This document shows positions 42,578 to 51,595 of a DNA stretch of 64,000 nt, one piece after another (the first letter of the stretch is position 1; each line of letters opens with the position of its first letter). The stretch covers positions 3,525,388-3,589,387 of the forward strand of contig NZ_JACCFW010000001.1 in NCBI RefSeq assembly GCF_013410455.1. Reading direction: 5' to 3'. The DNA is from Allobranchiibius huperziae (GTDB lineage Bacteria > Actinomycetota > Actinomycetes > Actinomycetales > Dermatophilaceae). Below the pieces are notes generated by a model. It saw only the letters and a program-made list of their open reading frames with translations. It did no database searches and was not told the DNA's origin. The position numbers were made by a program, and so were the translations under genes.

Positions 42578-43066
42578 CTAGGTCAGCGGCGTGACGATGT
42601 GACGGATTGCATCCCAATGTCGCAGCTGCTGTGCTACGACCACGATGGGCCGAGCGCCCTCGGCGGCTCGTAGCGCGTCGGTCAGACGACCTGCGGGCAC
42701 CTTGCGTGAGAGCGTCAGGTGCGGGATCCACAGGTCGCCCTCGTCGCCGCGCAGATCAGCGACTGCTGCGCGCAGCACCGGGTCCGGTACGACGAGGTGC
42801 GCGACGACGAAGGGCCCGCGGCCGAAGACGACGGTCGCGCGCGCGGTCAGGCGAGCCGGCAGGAGGGGCCGCAGATCGCGGGCCGCACGCTCCAGGATGT
42901 CGGGAGGCACCGTCGGCGCGGCCAGCAGCGTGAGGTGGGGACGGTGCGTCGGGCTGGTGCGGCGCCCCTCGGAGGGGATCTCCTGCTGCTCCAGTGCCTG
43001 CCACCCGGCCCGCACGGCTTCGTCGGACGCCGGGTCGAGGCTCAGATCGAGCGAGGAGAACGGCAC
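42578..43066 (-). CDS. 2H phosphoesterase-like (2'-5' RNA ligase family) protein
   Basis: 162 residues from GTG 43066. The two catalytic H-x-T/S motifs are HLTLLA (first half) and HLTLSR (second half), defining the 2H superfamily (RNA ligase/cyclic phosphodiesterase). Its start lies 28 bases past the glycosyltransferase stop, so it is probably the last gene of the minus-strand arm of the glycan cluster. It may act on a nucleotide or cyclic phosphate intermediate. Confidence 0.82.
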   Translation of the reverse strand: MPFSSLDLSLDPASDEAVRAGWQALEQQEIPSEGRRTSPTHRPHLTLLAAPTVPPDILERAARDLRPLLPARLTARATVVFGRGPFVVAHLVVPDPVLRAAVADLRGDEGDLWIPHLTLSRKVPAGRLTDALRAAEGARPIVVVAQQLRHWDAIRHIVTPLT

Positions 43067-43094
43067 GGTGGGACTCTCGCATGCCAGCGACTCG

Positions 43095-43973
43095 TCACAG
43101 CGTCGTGACGGCGCGGGTGTCCTGGCACACCGACCATTCGCCGGTGCGCTCGTCGTGCCGCACGAGGCCCTGCGATTCGAACTCGCGCAGCCAACCCAGC
43201 ATCGGATAGTCCCCCCAGCGACGGTGGAAGACGTTGGCATTGCGCACGATCGGCGCGACGTGCTGGACCGGTGGCGTGCTCGTCGGATGGTGCTGGTGGT
43301 ACGCGGTCGCTCCGCCCACCCAGGTCAGGCGGCCGCTCTCGCGGCCCAGGACGCGGGCGAGGTCGGTGTCCTCTGCGCCATATCCGACGTAGTCCTCGCA
43401 GAACCCGCCGAGCCGTTGCCAGGTCGCCGCGGTGAGCGCGAAGGACAGCGACCAGAACAGCTCCAGCCGCGGTTCGTCCAGCAGTCGGTCACCGTCGGGC
43501 ACGGGGCGGGCGGGGTGTGGTCGGGAGAGCGCCAGGTCTGTGGCGCTGTACGACGCTTCGCCCCGCTCCAGCGCGGGCAGGTAGTGCACGGGGCCGCTCC
43601 AGATCACCGGTGTCAGACCGTCGGAGTCTGCTGCTGAAGAGGTGACCTGCGCGTACCGCTCGAGCAGACGGACACCGGGCAGGCAGTCGACGTCGAGGAA
43701 CATCAGGGAGTCCGCGCCGCCGTCGAGAGCAGCGGTGGCACCGGCGTTCCGCGCGGCGGCCAGGGGGAGACGTGCGGGGTCGGCGTCGACCGAGAGCACG
43801 TCGGTGTCAGGCACCCCCGACAGCAGTGGCGCGATCTGTTCGTCCGCCATCGAGACGACGACGTGCCGATCGGGACGGCGGGTGCCGCGCGCCAGATGCT
43901 CGACCTGGGCGGCCAGGTGCGCATGGCGACCGTGCGCGATCGTCACCAGCGCCAGGCGCTCACCGGCGCTCAC
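43095..43973 (-). CDS. Glycosyltransferase family 2-like protein
   Basis: 292 residues from GTG 43973, overlapping the previous stop (GTGA). A GT-A fold: strand and turn of LALVTIAHGRHAHLAAQ, the metal site DVDCLPG near residue 100, and the acceptor region GFCEDYVGYGAEDTDLARV. This matches galactosyltransferase-like GT2/GT27 proteins of actinobacteria. No membrane segment, so it works in the cytoplasm or on the inner membrane face. First of the four glycosyltransferase genes counting back from the 2H gene. Confidence 0.83.
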   Translation of the reverse strand: MSAGERLALVTIAHGRHAHLAAQVEHLARGTRRPDRHVVVSMADEQIAPLLSGVPDTDVLSVDADPARLPLAAARNAGATAALDGGADSLMFLDVDCLPGVRLLERYAQVTSSAADSDGLTPVIWSGPVHYLPALERGEASYSATDLALSRPHPARPVPDGDRLLDEPRLELFWSLSFALTAATWQRLGGFCEDYVGYGAEDTDLARVLGRESGRLTWVGGATAYHQHHPTSTPPVQHVAPIVRNANVFHRRWGDYPMLGWLREFESQGLVRHDERTGEWSVCQDTRAVTTL

Positions 43974-44968
43974 CGCGAACCCAGTCCGTCGAGGGCGTCG
44001 GCTGCGCGCCGGGCCCCCTGCAGATCGTTCCATCGCGACCATGACGTGCCGCCGGTTGCGACCGCGCGCGCCAGCAGGGCCGGCCAGTCGTTCGCGGCGG
44101 GCCAGCGCTCGCAGGTGACCGCGACGTCCCCGGCCGCGAGTGCGCGGACCGTCGCCAGCTGCTCGTCGTGCGGACGGGGCTGCGCCACGACCACGGCGGG
44201 ACGGCGCAGCGCGGCAACCTCGGCCACGGCGTTCTGACCGGCGTGCGTGACGACCACCTGCGAGGCCGCCAGCACGTCACGCAGAGGGGTCGCGCTGGGC
44301 CCGAAGTCACCCCCGCAGAACGTCCAGCGCCAGTCGGGTGTCGCCGCCGCGACCGACGGGGCGAACCGCGCGGGCAGGTCCGCACCGCCGCCACCGAGCA
44401 GGCACGTCACGGAGCGCTGCGTCGCGGCGGCGGCCGGTGCAGGACCGACACGCGGCGCATCGAAACGCGAGAACGCCCCGGTGTGAACGGTCTTGGCAAT
44501 CCACCGCTCCGGCCAGTGCGGCTCGGCGAACTCCGCGGGCCACGGGGCGAGCAGGGCCTGCGCCACGTCGTACGCGAGCTCGTGGGCCGGGTCGGCTCGC
44601 TCGCCGCGCATGGCGACCACCACGACGGGTACGCCGAGGGTGCGCGCGAGGAGGGTCACCTCGACCGACACGTCGACCACCATCAGGCGCGGCCGGTGGG
44701 TGGTGATCCACGCCGAGATCGTCGCCATCCGGGCGGTGTATCCGCCGTGCCGTAGTGGCGCCCAGTGCAGCCGGCCGTGCGCGTCGATGTCAGCGTCCGA
44801 CCCGGGCGGTGGATCGTCGTCCCGGGCCAACGGGACCCATTCGCCACGCCAGTCCGACGGCGCGTCGAGCGAACTCAGTGCCGTGACAGGGGATCGCAGG
44901 TGTCGAGCGAGGTTGGTCAGCCGCGCCAGGTGGCCCGACCCCTGGTGGTGCACGTAGTACCCGATCAA
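43970..44968 (-). CDS. MurG-like glycosyltransferase
   Basis: 332 residues from TTG 44968, chosen because TTGA overlaps the previous stop and the next codons read IGYYVHHQGSGHLAR, the usual N-terminal strand and GSGH glycine loop. The C-terminal half, CLLGGGGADLPARF through VVTHAGQNAVAEVAAL to RPAVVVAQPRPHDEQL, is the UDP-sugar site of GT28 (MurG, UGT-like). An unusual TTG start in a cluster with tight overlaps may tune dosage. Confidence 0.8.
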   Translation of the reverse strand: MIGYYVHHQGSGHLARLTNLARHLRSPVTALSSLDAPSDWRGEWVPLARDDDPPPGSDADIDAHGRLHWAPLRHGGYTARMATISAWITTHRPRLMVVDVSVEVTLLARTLGVPVVVVAMRGERADPAHELAYDVAQALLAPWPAEFAEPHWPERWIAKTVHTGAFSRFDAPRVGPAPAAAATQRSVTCLLGGGGADLPARFAPSVAAATPDWRWTFCGGDFGPSATPLRDVLAASQVVVTHAGQNAVAEVAALRRPAVVVAQPRPHDEQLATVRALAAGDVAVTCERWPAANDWPALLARAVATGGTSWSRWNDLQGARRAADALDGLGSR

Positions 44969-45999
44969 CCGAGCACCTGCCGATAGATCGCGGCGTGCCG
45001 GGCCGCGACCTCGGTCTGCTCCGCGCGTCGCTCCTGCACGGTCGCGCCCTCGGTGGGCCGCAACTCGCCGAGCACCTGCTGGACGACGTCCGGCCGGGCG
45101 TTGAGTGCCAGCGTCACCACAGGGTGCTGCTCGCCGTAGTACCCGATCGCGGGCGCGACGACGCTCGTGCCGACGTCCCAGCACGACTCGACCCATCCGG
45201 AGTGGGTGCCCCAGAGGTAGGGCAGGATCAGGGCGTCGATCCCGGACAGGAACTCCCACAGCTGGCGTTCGTCGGTGTAGCCAGGCACCGCGCTGACCTC
45301 CCAGCGCCCCTCGCGTGCTCCGTCGGCGATCACGTTGCCGACTTCATCGCCACCGGTGAGGATCGCGGTCGACACCCGGATCACGATGGATGTGTCGGCG
45401 GGTGCCTGCCGCAGCATCGACAGTGCGGCGAGGGCATCGACGTTGGGACGCTGCGAGCGCAGGTTGAGACCGATCCGGCCGCCTCGGCGGGCCCGCGCCC
45501 GCACTCGCCGGCCCACCAGTCCGAGGTCGAACTGATGAGGATGCGGTATGACGTGAGCTGTCACACCGTAACGACGCTTCAGCTCCTCCGCAGCGCCACG
45601 GGTGAGCGTGATCGTCCCTGCCGCCGACTTGGTGAGCACGCCCAACGAGGCGTGGTGACGCTCCTGGCCGGGCGTGTGCGGGTTGTCCAGGTCGTGCACG
45701 GTGAGGACGAACGGGATGTCCTCCGAGATCAGGGTCTCGGTCCAGGTGCGCAGCTGCTGCGGCGTGCGGTGTTCGTAGCCGAAGTGCAGGTGCATGAGGT
45801 CGACCTGGCCGGCGTACGCGCGCACCCAGGCCGGCTCGAGGGCCGGCGATGGGCGCCACGGGTCGTCGTACGACGTGCTGCCCGCGGGATCGGGCAGGTG
45901 CACGACGTCGGGCGCCCCGGCCAGGCAACGGTCGACGTAGGAGTGCCTGCCGGGGATGGTGCAGACGCGGATCGGACGGTGTTCAGGGCGCGAGGACAT
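44965..45999 (-). CDS. Glycosyltransferase (GT-B type)
   Basis: 344 residues from ATG 45999. GT-B features: IRVCTIPGRHSYVDRCL at the start, FVLTVHDLDNPH mid-domain, HVIPHPHQFD between lobes and ILPYLWGTHSGWVESCWD in the nucleotide-sugar lobe. A classical GT4 Glu-x7-Glu is not clear, so the family is uncertain. Overlaps its neighbours at both ends. Confidence 0.8.
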   Translation of the reverse strand: MSSRPEHRPIRVCTIPGRHSYVDRCLAGAPDVVHLPDPAGSTSYDDPWRPSPALEPAWVRAYAGQVDLMHLHFGYEHRTPQQLRTWTETLISEDIPFVLTVHDLDNPHTPGQERHHASLGVLTKSAAGTITLTRGAAEELKRRYGVTAHVIPHPHQFDLGLVGRRVRARARRGGRIGLNLRSQRPNVDALAALSMLRQAPADTSIVIRVSTAILTGGDEVGNVIADGAREGRWEVSAVPGYTDERQLWEFLSGIDALILPYLWGTHSGWVESCWDVGTSVVAPAIGYYGEQHPVVTLALNARPDVVQQVLGELRPTEGATVQERRAEQTEVAARHAAIYRQVLG

Positions 46000-47161
46000 G
46001 GGGCGACGCGATCCGTGGCAGTGAACTGGCGATGACGGCGCGGTAGGCGTCGACGTACGAGCGGCTCATCTGGCGCAGCGAGAAGTGGCGCTCGGCGAAG
46101 CGTCGGACCTCGGCCCGGGAGATCTCGTCGACGCGCTGAACGGCCTGCGCCATGGCGGCGACGTCGTCCGCAGGCACGAGACGACCGATCCGGCTGCACG
46201 TGAGGATGTCGGGGATGCCGCCGCGGCCGAACGCGACGACGGGCGTGCCGCACGCGAGCGCCTCGATGACCACCAGCCCGAAGGGCTCGTCCCAGGTGGG
46301 AGTGACCAGGACCGCGCGGGCATGGCGTACGTGCTCGACCTGGGCGGCGCCGGACAGGTGCCCGAGGTAGCGGATGTCGGATCCGAGCCGATGCCGGATC
46401 TCGCGTTCGAAGTAGGCCTGGTCGCTGATCGGGCCGGCGAAGTCCAGCGGCAGGTGTGCCAGTCGTGCCGCCTCGATGGCCAGGTGGGGAGCCTTGTCGG
46501 GGGTGATCCGACCCGACCACCACAGCCGGTCACCGCCGGGTCCCGGGTGCCACCAGTCGAGGTCGACGCCGTTGTGGATCACCGCCGGCACCTCCGGGAG
46601 TCGGTCCCAGGAGCGCGCGGTGTAGTCGCTGACGGCTGTGAACCCACCGACCTTGCCCGTCGCCGAGGCGATGGCGGACTCCAGCCACGGCGTGGGCGGG
46701 GTGTGCAGGGTGGTGAGGATCGGCACCTCGCAGGTGTCGGCCATGGCGAGCGGGAGATAGTGCAGCGAGTGGTTGTGGATGACGTCGAACCGGAAGTGGC
46801 CCACCGCGGCCAGCCGACGCATGGCCGAGAGGTAGGTGTGATGCTCGGTCATGAACTCGGCTGCGGGCATCGAGTGGTCCTGGGTCGCGAGCTCGCTGGG
46901 CGCCCAGCGGCCGCCGTCGAGCGCCCACTGGTCCTCCACCTCGTCGGAACCCTCTCGGGCTATCAGGGTCACCTCGTGCCCGTCGGCGACCAGCTGGCTG
47001 CGCAGGTGCCACACCATCGATTCCAAGCCACCGGAGAACGGCGGAGCGATGTCGTTGCGGGCCGGTGCGAGCATCGCGACGCGCAGCCGGTCCGCGTCGC
47101 GCAGCGAGGGCGTGCGCCAGCTCATCGGGGCGTCACCGAGCGGGTGACGGCGATGCGGCAT
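45983..47161 (-). CDS. Glycosyltransferase family 4 protein
   Basis: 392 residues from ATG 47161, with GGTGGA about nine bases upstream; ATG 47125 is an alternative without one. GT4 hallmarks: NDIAPPFSGGLESMVWHL (donor glycine loop), VIHNGVDLDWWHP between lobes and the Glu-x7-Glu region TWDEPFGLVVIEALACGTPV. It overlaps the next gene by 17 bases. First gene of the minus-strand arm, divergent from the plus-strand arm at 47278. Confidence 0.9.
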   Translation of the reverse strand: MPHRRHPLGDAPMSWRTPSLRDADRLRVAMLAPARNDIAPPFSGGLESMVWHLRSQLVADGHEVTLIAREGSDEVEDQWALDGGRWAPSELATQDHSMPAAEFMTEHHTYLSAMRRLAAVGHFRFDVIHNHSLHYLPLAMADTCEVPILTTLHTPPTPWLESAIASATGKVGGFTAVSDYTARSWDRLPEVPAVIHNGVDLDWWHPGPGGDRLWWSGRITPDKAPHLAIEAARLAHLPLDFAGPISDQAYFEREIRHRLGSDIRYLGHLSGAAQVEHVRHARAVLVTPTWDEPFGLVVIEALACGTPVVAFGRGGIPDILTCSRIGRLVPADDVAAMAQAVQRVDEISRAEVRRFAERHFSLRQMSRSYVDAYRAVIASSLPRIASPHVLAP

Positions 47162-47277
47162 TGGAGCATGTCCACCTCGTTCGGCTCGGACGCGGGCGTC
47201 GCTGATGTGACCATAGACCCAGCTATCGAGGGCCTTGGGCTCTTTCCGCGCCAGGCAGCTCCGGGAGGACACGCACC
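47162..47277. promoter_or_regulatory. Divergent promoter region of the glycoconjugate cluster
   Basis: 116 bases separate the two arms and must contain both promoters. I see the plus-strand ribosome site GGGAGG at 47263-47268 and the minus-strand site near 47171-47176. No clear palindromic operator is visible in the gap. Confidence 0.5.
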
Positions 47278-48273
47278 ATGAGTGACCTCACGTTCGTGCT
47301 CGCCGGACCGGTCCGGCACGGGGTGCGGCTGCATGCGCAGGCCCTAGGTCGGCGTACCCGGGGGGCCCCCCTGGTAAACATCGAGGACGGGGCCCTGCCC
47401 CCAGGGCCGGTCCACCTGCATTTCACCGACCGCATCTTCGGTCGCGACGCGCTGGACGCCGCCGAGCGCCTGGCCGCTCTCGTGGGGACCCGCCCCCTGT
47501 CGGTGACGCTGCACGACCTGCCCCAGCCCTCCGACGGTGCGTCGTTCGAACGGCGGCGCCAGGGGTACGCGCGGGTGGTCGCCGGCGCGCGCGGGGTGCA
47601 GGTGAGCAGTGAGCACGAGCGGGGTCTGCTGGAGCAGGTGTGGGGTGCGTGCGGGGACGGCGCGATGCCGCCGGTCGCGGTGGTGCCGCTGCCGGTGGAC
47701 CGACCGACGCGGTGGGGGCCGCCCGCAGGTGCGCAGGGCAGCACCGACGGCGCCGTCGTCGTGCTGGGCTTCGTCTACCCCGGCAAGGGACACGCCGAGA
47801 CGCTGGCGGCGATGGCCTCCCTGTCGACCGGCGTGCCGCTGGTCGCGGTCGGCGCTCCGTCCGACGGTCACGAGGATCTCCTGACCGAGCTGGAGGACGA
47901 GGCGGCAGCGCAGGGTCGCTCGTTCGTCTGCACGGGATACGTCACCGACGAGGACCTCGAGCGCTGGACTGCCCGGGCCGCGATTCCGGTCAGCGCGCAC
48001 ACCCACATCTCGGCGTCCGGCTCGATCAACCGGTGGATCAGCGCCGCCCGTCGCCCCATCGTGACGCCCGGCGCGTACGTCGGCGAGCTGCATCGCCGCG
48101 CGCCGTGGGCCGTCACCGTCGCGGCCGATCTCCCGGCAGCGATCGGTGCGGCGCTGCACGACCCGACGTCGACGTGGATCCGTGAAGCCGAGTGGGACGG
48201 CGCCGCGTTGCCGGACACCGGGACCGCCGCGGCGATGCAGCTCGCCGCGATCGAGGCGATCGGGCTCGCGTGA
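47278..48273 (+). CDS. Glycosyltransferase-like protein of the divergent cluster
   Basis: 331 residues. FVLAGPVRHGVRLHAQ at the N-terminus, LSVTLHDLPQP, VPLPVDRPTRW and VVVLGFVYPGKGHAETL recall the two lobes of GT-B enzymes, with HISASGSINRWISAARRPIV as a possible donor-lobe loop. A typical GT4 Glu-x7-Glu is not present. It overlaps the following GT2 gene by 4 bases. Confidence 0.72.
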   Translation: MSDLTFVLAGPVRHGVRLHAQALGRRTRGAPLVNIEDGALPPGPVHLHFTDRIFGRDALDAAERLAALVGTRPLSVTLHDLPQPSDGASFERRRQGYARVVAGARGVQVSSEHERGLLEQVWGACGDGAMPPVAVVPLPVDRPTRWGPPAGAQGSTDGAVVVLGFVYPGKGHAETLAAMASLSTGVPLVAVGAPSDGHEDLLTELEDEAAAQGRSFVCTGYVTDEDLERWTARAAIPVSAHTHISASGSINRWISAARRPIVTPGAYVGELHRRAPWAVTVAADLPAAIGAALHDPTSTWIREAEWDGAALPDTGTAAAMQLAAIEAIGLA

Positions 48274-49487
48274 GCGCGACCATCGGGGTCGTCATTCCCC
48301 ACTACAACGACGAGAAGCGGCTGCGGTGGGTGCTGAACGCCCTTGCGAGTCAGTCTTTTCCGGCCGATCGCATGCACGTGGTGGTGGCCGACGACGGATC
48401 GGCTCCGACGCCCGTGCTGCCCCGTCTGCCCTACCGATGCGACGTGGTCGGCCAAGAGGACCGGGGCTTCCGAGCCGCGGCCGCGCGCAACCTGGGCGCC
48501 GCGACGGTGGAGGGCGACGTGCTGGTCTTCCTCGACGGCGACACCGTGCCGGCACCCGGATATCTCGCGGCGCTCGCCCGCGTGCACGAGCAGGCGCCGA
48601 CGTACCTGCTCGGGGTCGGGCGACGCGAGCACGCCGACTTCGCCGGATGCACCGACGAGCAGGTCGCGCAGTGGGTGCGGGACGGTCCACCGGCCGAGCG
48701 CCGGCTCCCCTCACCGAGATGGCTGCGCGACGGGTACGCGCGCACCCGCGACCTGCGCGACGCGGGTGAGGAGGACTTCCGACTGGTCATCTCGGCGGTG
48801 CTCGCGGTGGACCGTGCCCTCTTCGAACGGGCCGGCGGCTTCGACGCGACGATCACCGGGTACGGCGGCGAGGACTGGGATCTGGCGTGGCGATGTTGGC
48901 TGCTCGGTGCGCGGCTGCGGCACGTGCCGGACGCCGTCGCCTGGCACGACGGCCCGGACGCCGGTGCACGCGCAGGTGCCCGAAGTGCGGCCCGCGCGGC
49001 CAAGGACGCCGAGTCCCTCGTGCTCGCCGAACGCATCACGCTGCCCAGCGTGCGAGGGCGGGGACTGCTCTGGGCCCGGCCCGACATCGCCGTGCGGCTG
49101 CACGGCCGGCACGCCGAGGCCGAGCTCTTCCTCACGGCGTCGAGCCTGTTGCGCGACAGCGATGCGGGCATCTGGCTGGTTGACCACGCGGGCGTGCCGG
49201 AGGCACTGACCGCGGACCCGAGGGTGCACGCCGGACCGCTGCCGCCTGCCGTCGGCGACCGTGCCCGCGTTCTGGTCGATCTCTGGACACCACTGCTGCT
49301 GCAGGGCACGCTGACTGCAGCATGCGCGGCGGGCGAGGCGCACGTGCCAGGGGTGCTCCGGATCCGGAGCACCCGCGCGCTGGCACTCGGTGCACCCGAC
49401 CCCGCGCCCGTGCCGCGTCCGTCGTGGGCCGGTGCGGTGCCCGACGACGGGCTGGAACAGGTACTGGGACGGATGGACCGACGATGA
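48270..49487 (+). CDS. Glycosyltransferase family 2 protein with C-terminal extension
   Basis: 405 residues from GTG 48270. GT-A nucleotide site: IGVVIPHYNDEKRLRWVL, VVVADDGSAPTP and LVFLDGDTVPAPGYL (Asp-x-Asp). The acceptor motif is ITGYGGEDWDLAWRC, as in GT27-type enzymes. Residues about 285-405 form an added domain (FLTASSLLRDSDAGIWLVDH) of unknown role. GTGA and ATGA overlaps tie it to both neighbours. Confidence 0.85.
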   Translation: MSATIGVVIPHYNDEKRLRWVLNALASQSFPADRMHVVVADDGSAPTPVLPRLPYRCDVVGQEDRGFRAAAARNLGAATVEGDVLVFLDGDTVPAPGYLAALARVHEQAPTYLLGVGRREHADFAGCTDEQVAQWVRDGPPAERRLPSPRWLRDGYARTRDLRDAGEEDFRLVISAVLAVDRALFERAGGFDATITGYGGEDWDLAWRCWLLGARLRHVPDAVAWHDGPDAGARAGARSAARAAKDAESLVLAERITLPSVRGRGLLWARPDIAVRLHGRHAEAELFLTASSLLRDSDAGIWLVDHAGVPEALTADPRVHAGPLPPAVGDRARVLVDLWTPLLLQGTLTAACAAGEAHVPGVLRIRSTRALALGAPDPAPVPRPSWAGAVPDDGLEQVLGRMDRR

Positions 49488-50455
49488 GCGACCAGACGCA
49501 CGAGCGGGCCGTGAACGCCACGGACGAAACGGTGGCTGCGGGACAGTCGGAGGACCAGGGGCGCCGCGAGCACTACGGCGAGTTCTACGGGCTGCACTCA
49601 CCGGAGGACCCCGACCTGCCGCTGCTCGTGGTCTACGGCAACTGCCAGGCCGAGGCGACCCGGGTGCTGCTCGACGGTGCCGCCGACGGTCGGTGGCGCA
49701 CGCTGCGGATGCCGCCCGTGCACGAACTGGTGGCCGACGATCTCCCGCACCTGCGCAAGGTGCTGGCCGACACGTCCTACCTGGTCGCACAGCCGATCGT
49801 CGACGGATACCGCGACCTGCCGCTCGGCACGCAGGAGATCGCCCGCGAGCTCCCGGAGCGCGCGTCGATCGCGCGTTTCCCGTCGGTCTACTGGGCGGCG
49901 CTCTTCCCCACCCAGGTGATCGTCCGGGTGGAAGCGGGCGATCCGCCCGTCGTGCCCTACCACGACCTGCGGGTGCTGGTGGCGGCTGCGAACAGGGTGC
50001 CGGTGTCGTTCGAACCCGTCCACGCGGACGGCGTACGCGCGGTGCACGAGGACTCGCTCGCCCAGCTACGGCGACGCCAGGAGCACCACGGCACCATCGA
50101 CGCCGCGACGATCCTCGAACACGCGGGTGCGGACACCACGTGGGTCGTCAACCACCCGCACAACCATGTGCTGCTGCACGAGTCGCAGGCGATCCTGGAA
50201 CGGCTGGGCCTGACCGGCGAGGTGAGCGACCCGGGCCGGGTGCTCCTGGGTGAGCTGCGTACGCCGGTCTACGCCGAGACGCTGGACGCCCTCGGGATCG
50301 ACGGCGAGGCCAGCACGAGCTGGCAGATCCGCGGCGACGAGGTCGCCGAGCAGGAGGTGGCCGACGAACAGCTGCGCTGGTACGCCGAGCACCCCGAGGC
50401 GATCGAGACCGGACTGAAGCAGCACGCCGAGCTGGTGCGCACGCTTGGAGTCTGA
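49484..50455 (+). CDS. WcbI-like polysaccharide biosynthesis protein
   Basis: 323 residues from ATG 49484. The short motif LLVVYGNCQAEATRVLL is characteristic of WcbI family proteins, including a capsule-linked acetyltransferase-like protein of Burkholderia that binds CoA. The downstream acyl-CoA dehydrogenase and PIG-L genes fit an acyl or acetyl decoration role. No signal peptide or membrane helix. It is 93 bases upstream of the dehydrogenase-like gene. Confidence 0.78.
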   Translation: MSDQTHERAVNATDETVAAGQSEDQGRREHYGEFYGLHSPEDPDLPLLVVYGNCQAEATRVLLDGAADGRWRTLRMPPVHELVADDLPHLRKVLADTSYLVAQPIVDGYRDLPLGTQEIARELPERASIARFPSVYWAALFPTQVIVRVEAGDPPVVPYHDLRVLVAAANRVPVSFEPVHADGVRAVHEDSLAQLRRRQEHHGTIDAATILEHAGADTTWVVNHPHNHVLLHESQAILERLGLTGEVSDPGRVLLGELRTPVYAETLDALGIDGEASTSWQIRGDEVAEQEVADEQLRWYAEHPEAIETGLKQHAELVRTLGV

Positions 50456-50548
50456 GCGCACGCTCCGAGGCGGTCGCGTGAGCGGCTTGTCATAGTGAGG
50501 GTGCGGCACCTCCGGCCGCCCGTCGGCTCGGGAAGGACGTTGAGCGTC

Positions 50549-51595
50549 ATGTCGTGGACCGATGAGGTGTCCTCCGGGACGTTGTGCGCGCCGGATGCGC
50601 AGGTCGCGCTCGACCTGCCCGATGCCGTCCCGGCGCAACGGGTCCCGTTCGCGCTACACCTGGCCGGCGAGTTGGCGCACTCGCTTCCGACGCCCGGGGG
50701 CGGGTCGACGATGCAGCTGTGGGACGCGATGTCGCGCATCGCGGCGTACGACCTGACCATCGCCCGCGCGCTCGAGCCGCACATCGACGCTCTCTCGATC
50801 CTGCACCAGGCCGACCTGTCCCCGAGCGACGTCGGCGCGGACGAGCGCTCGACCTGGGGCGTCTTCGCGGCGGAGGGCCCCGACGGGCGTCTCGCAGCCC
50901 GGGAGACCTCGACCGGATGGGTCGTCGACGGGGTCAAACCGTGGTGCTCCCTCGCCGGCCAGCTGTCCCACGCCCTCGTGACCGCGTGGACCTCGGACAC
51001 CGACCGGCGACTCTTCGCCGTCTCCCTCGGCCACGATGTGCGCCCCCGCACCGGGCAGTGGTCCAGCCGAGGCCTGGTCGACATCCCCTCTGCGCCGGCC
51101 GAATTCGCCGATGTCGCAGCGGTGCCGGTCGGCGAGCAGGGGTGGTACCTCCTACGACCGGGGTTCTGGTGGGGTGGGATCGGGGTCGCCGCGTGCTGGT
51201 ACGGCGGTGCTGCGGGCGTGGCGCGCCGGCTCGCTCCGCGCCCCGCGGGCACGGGACGTGCACCCGACCAGATCGCGCAGCTGCATCTCGGGGAGGCGGA
51301 CACCCTGCTCTTCGCGGCGCGGGCCGCTCTGGCGCATGCGGCCGCTCAAGTCGACGATCCCGCGGCACGGGCCGACGACGAAGTGCTCGCGCGGCGCGTG
51401 CGAGGTCTGGTCCGCTCGGTCGTCGACGACGTCCTCGGCGTCACCGCCCGGGCCACCGGACCCGCGCCCCTCACCTTCGACGAGGAGCACGCCCGCCGGG
51501 TCGCCGACCTGTCGGTCTACGTCCGTCAGGATCACGGCGAGCGCGACCTGGCCGCGCTGGGCGCGCGGCTCGCCATCGACCGGACCGAGGGATGA
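50549..51595 (+). CDS. Atypical short acyl-CoA dehydrogenase-like protein
   Basis: 348 residues from ATG 50549, with GGAAGGA at 50531-50537. The fold is that of acyl-CoA dehydrogenase: N-terminal helices, a mid-beta domain (WGVFAAEGPDGRLAARE, VDGVKPWCSLAGQLSHALV) and a C-terminal helical domain. It is shorter than the usual 380 or more residues, and I could not locate the typical catalytic Glu or the YxGG tail motif, so it may act on a non-CoA substrate. Overlaps the next gene by four bases. Confidence 0.75.
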   Translation: MSWTDEVSSGTLCAPDAQVALDLPDAVPAQRVPFALHLAGELAHSLPTPGGGSTMQLWDAMSRIAAYDLTIARALEPHIDALSILHQADLSPSDVGADERSTWGVFAAEGPDGRLAARETSTGWVVDGVKPWCSLAGQLSHALVTAWTSDTDRRLFAVSLGHDVRPRTGQWSSRGLVDIPSAPAEFADVAAVPVGEQGWYLLRPGFWWGGIGVAACWYGGAAGVARRLAPRPAGTGRAPDQIAQLHLGEADTLLFAARAALAHAAAQVDDPAARADDEVLARRVRGLVRSVVDDVLGVTARATGPAPLTFDEEHARRVADLSVYVRQDHGERDLAALGARLAIDRTEG

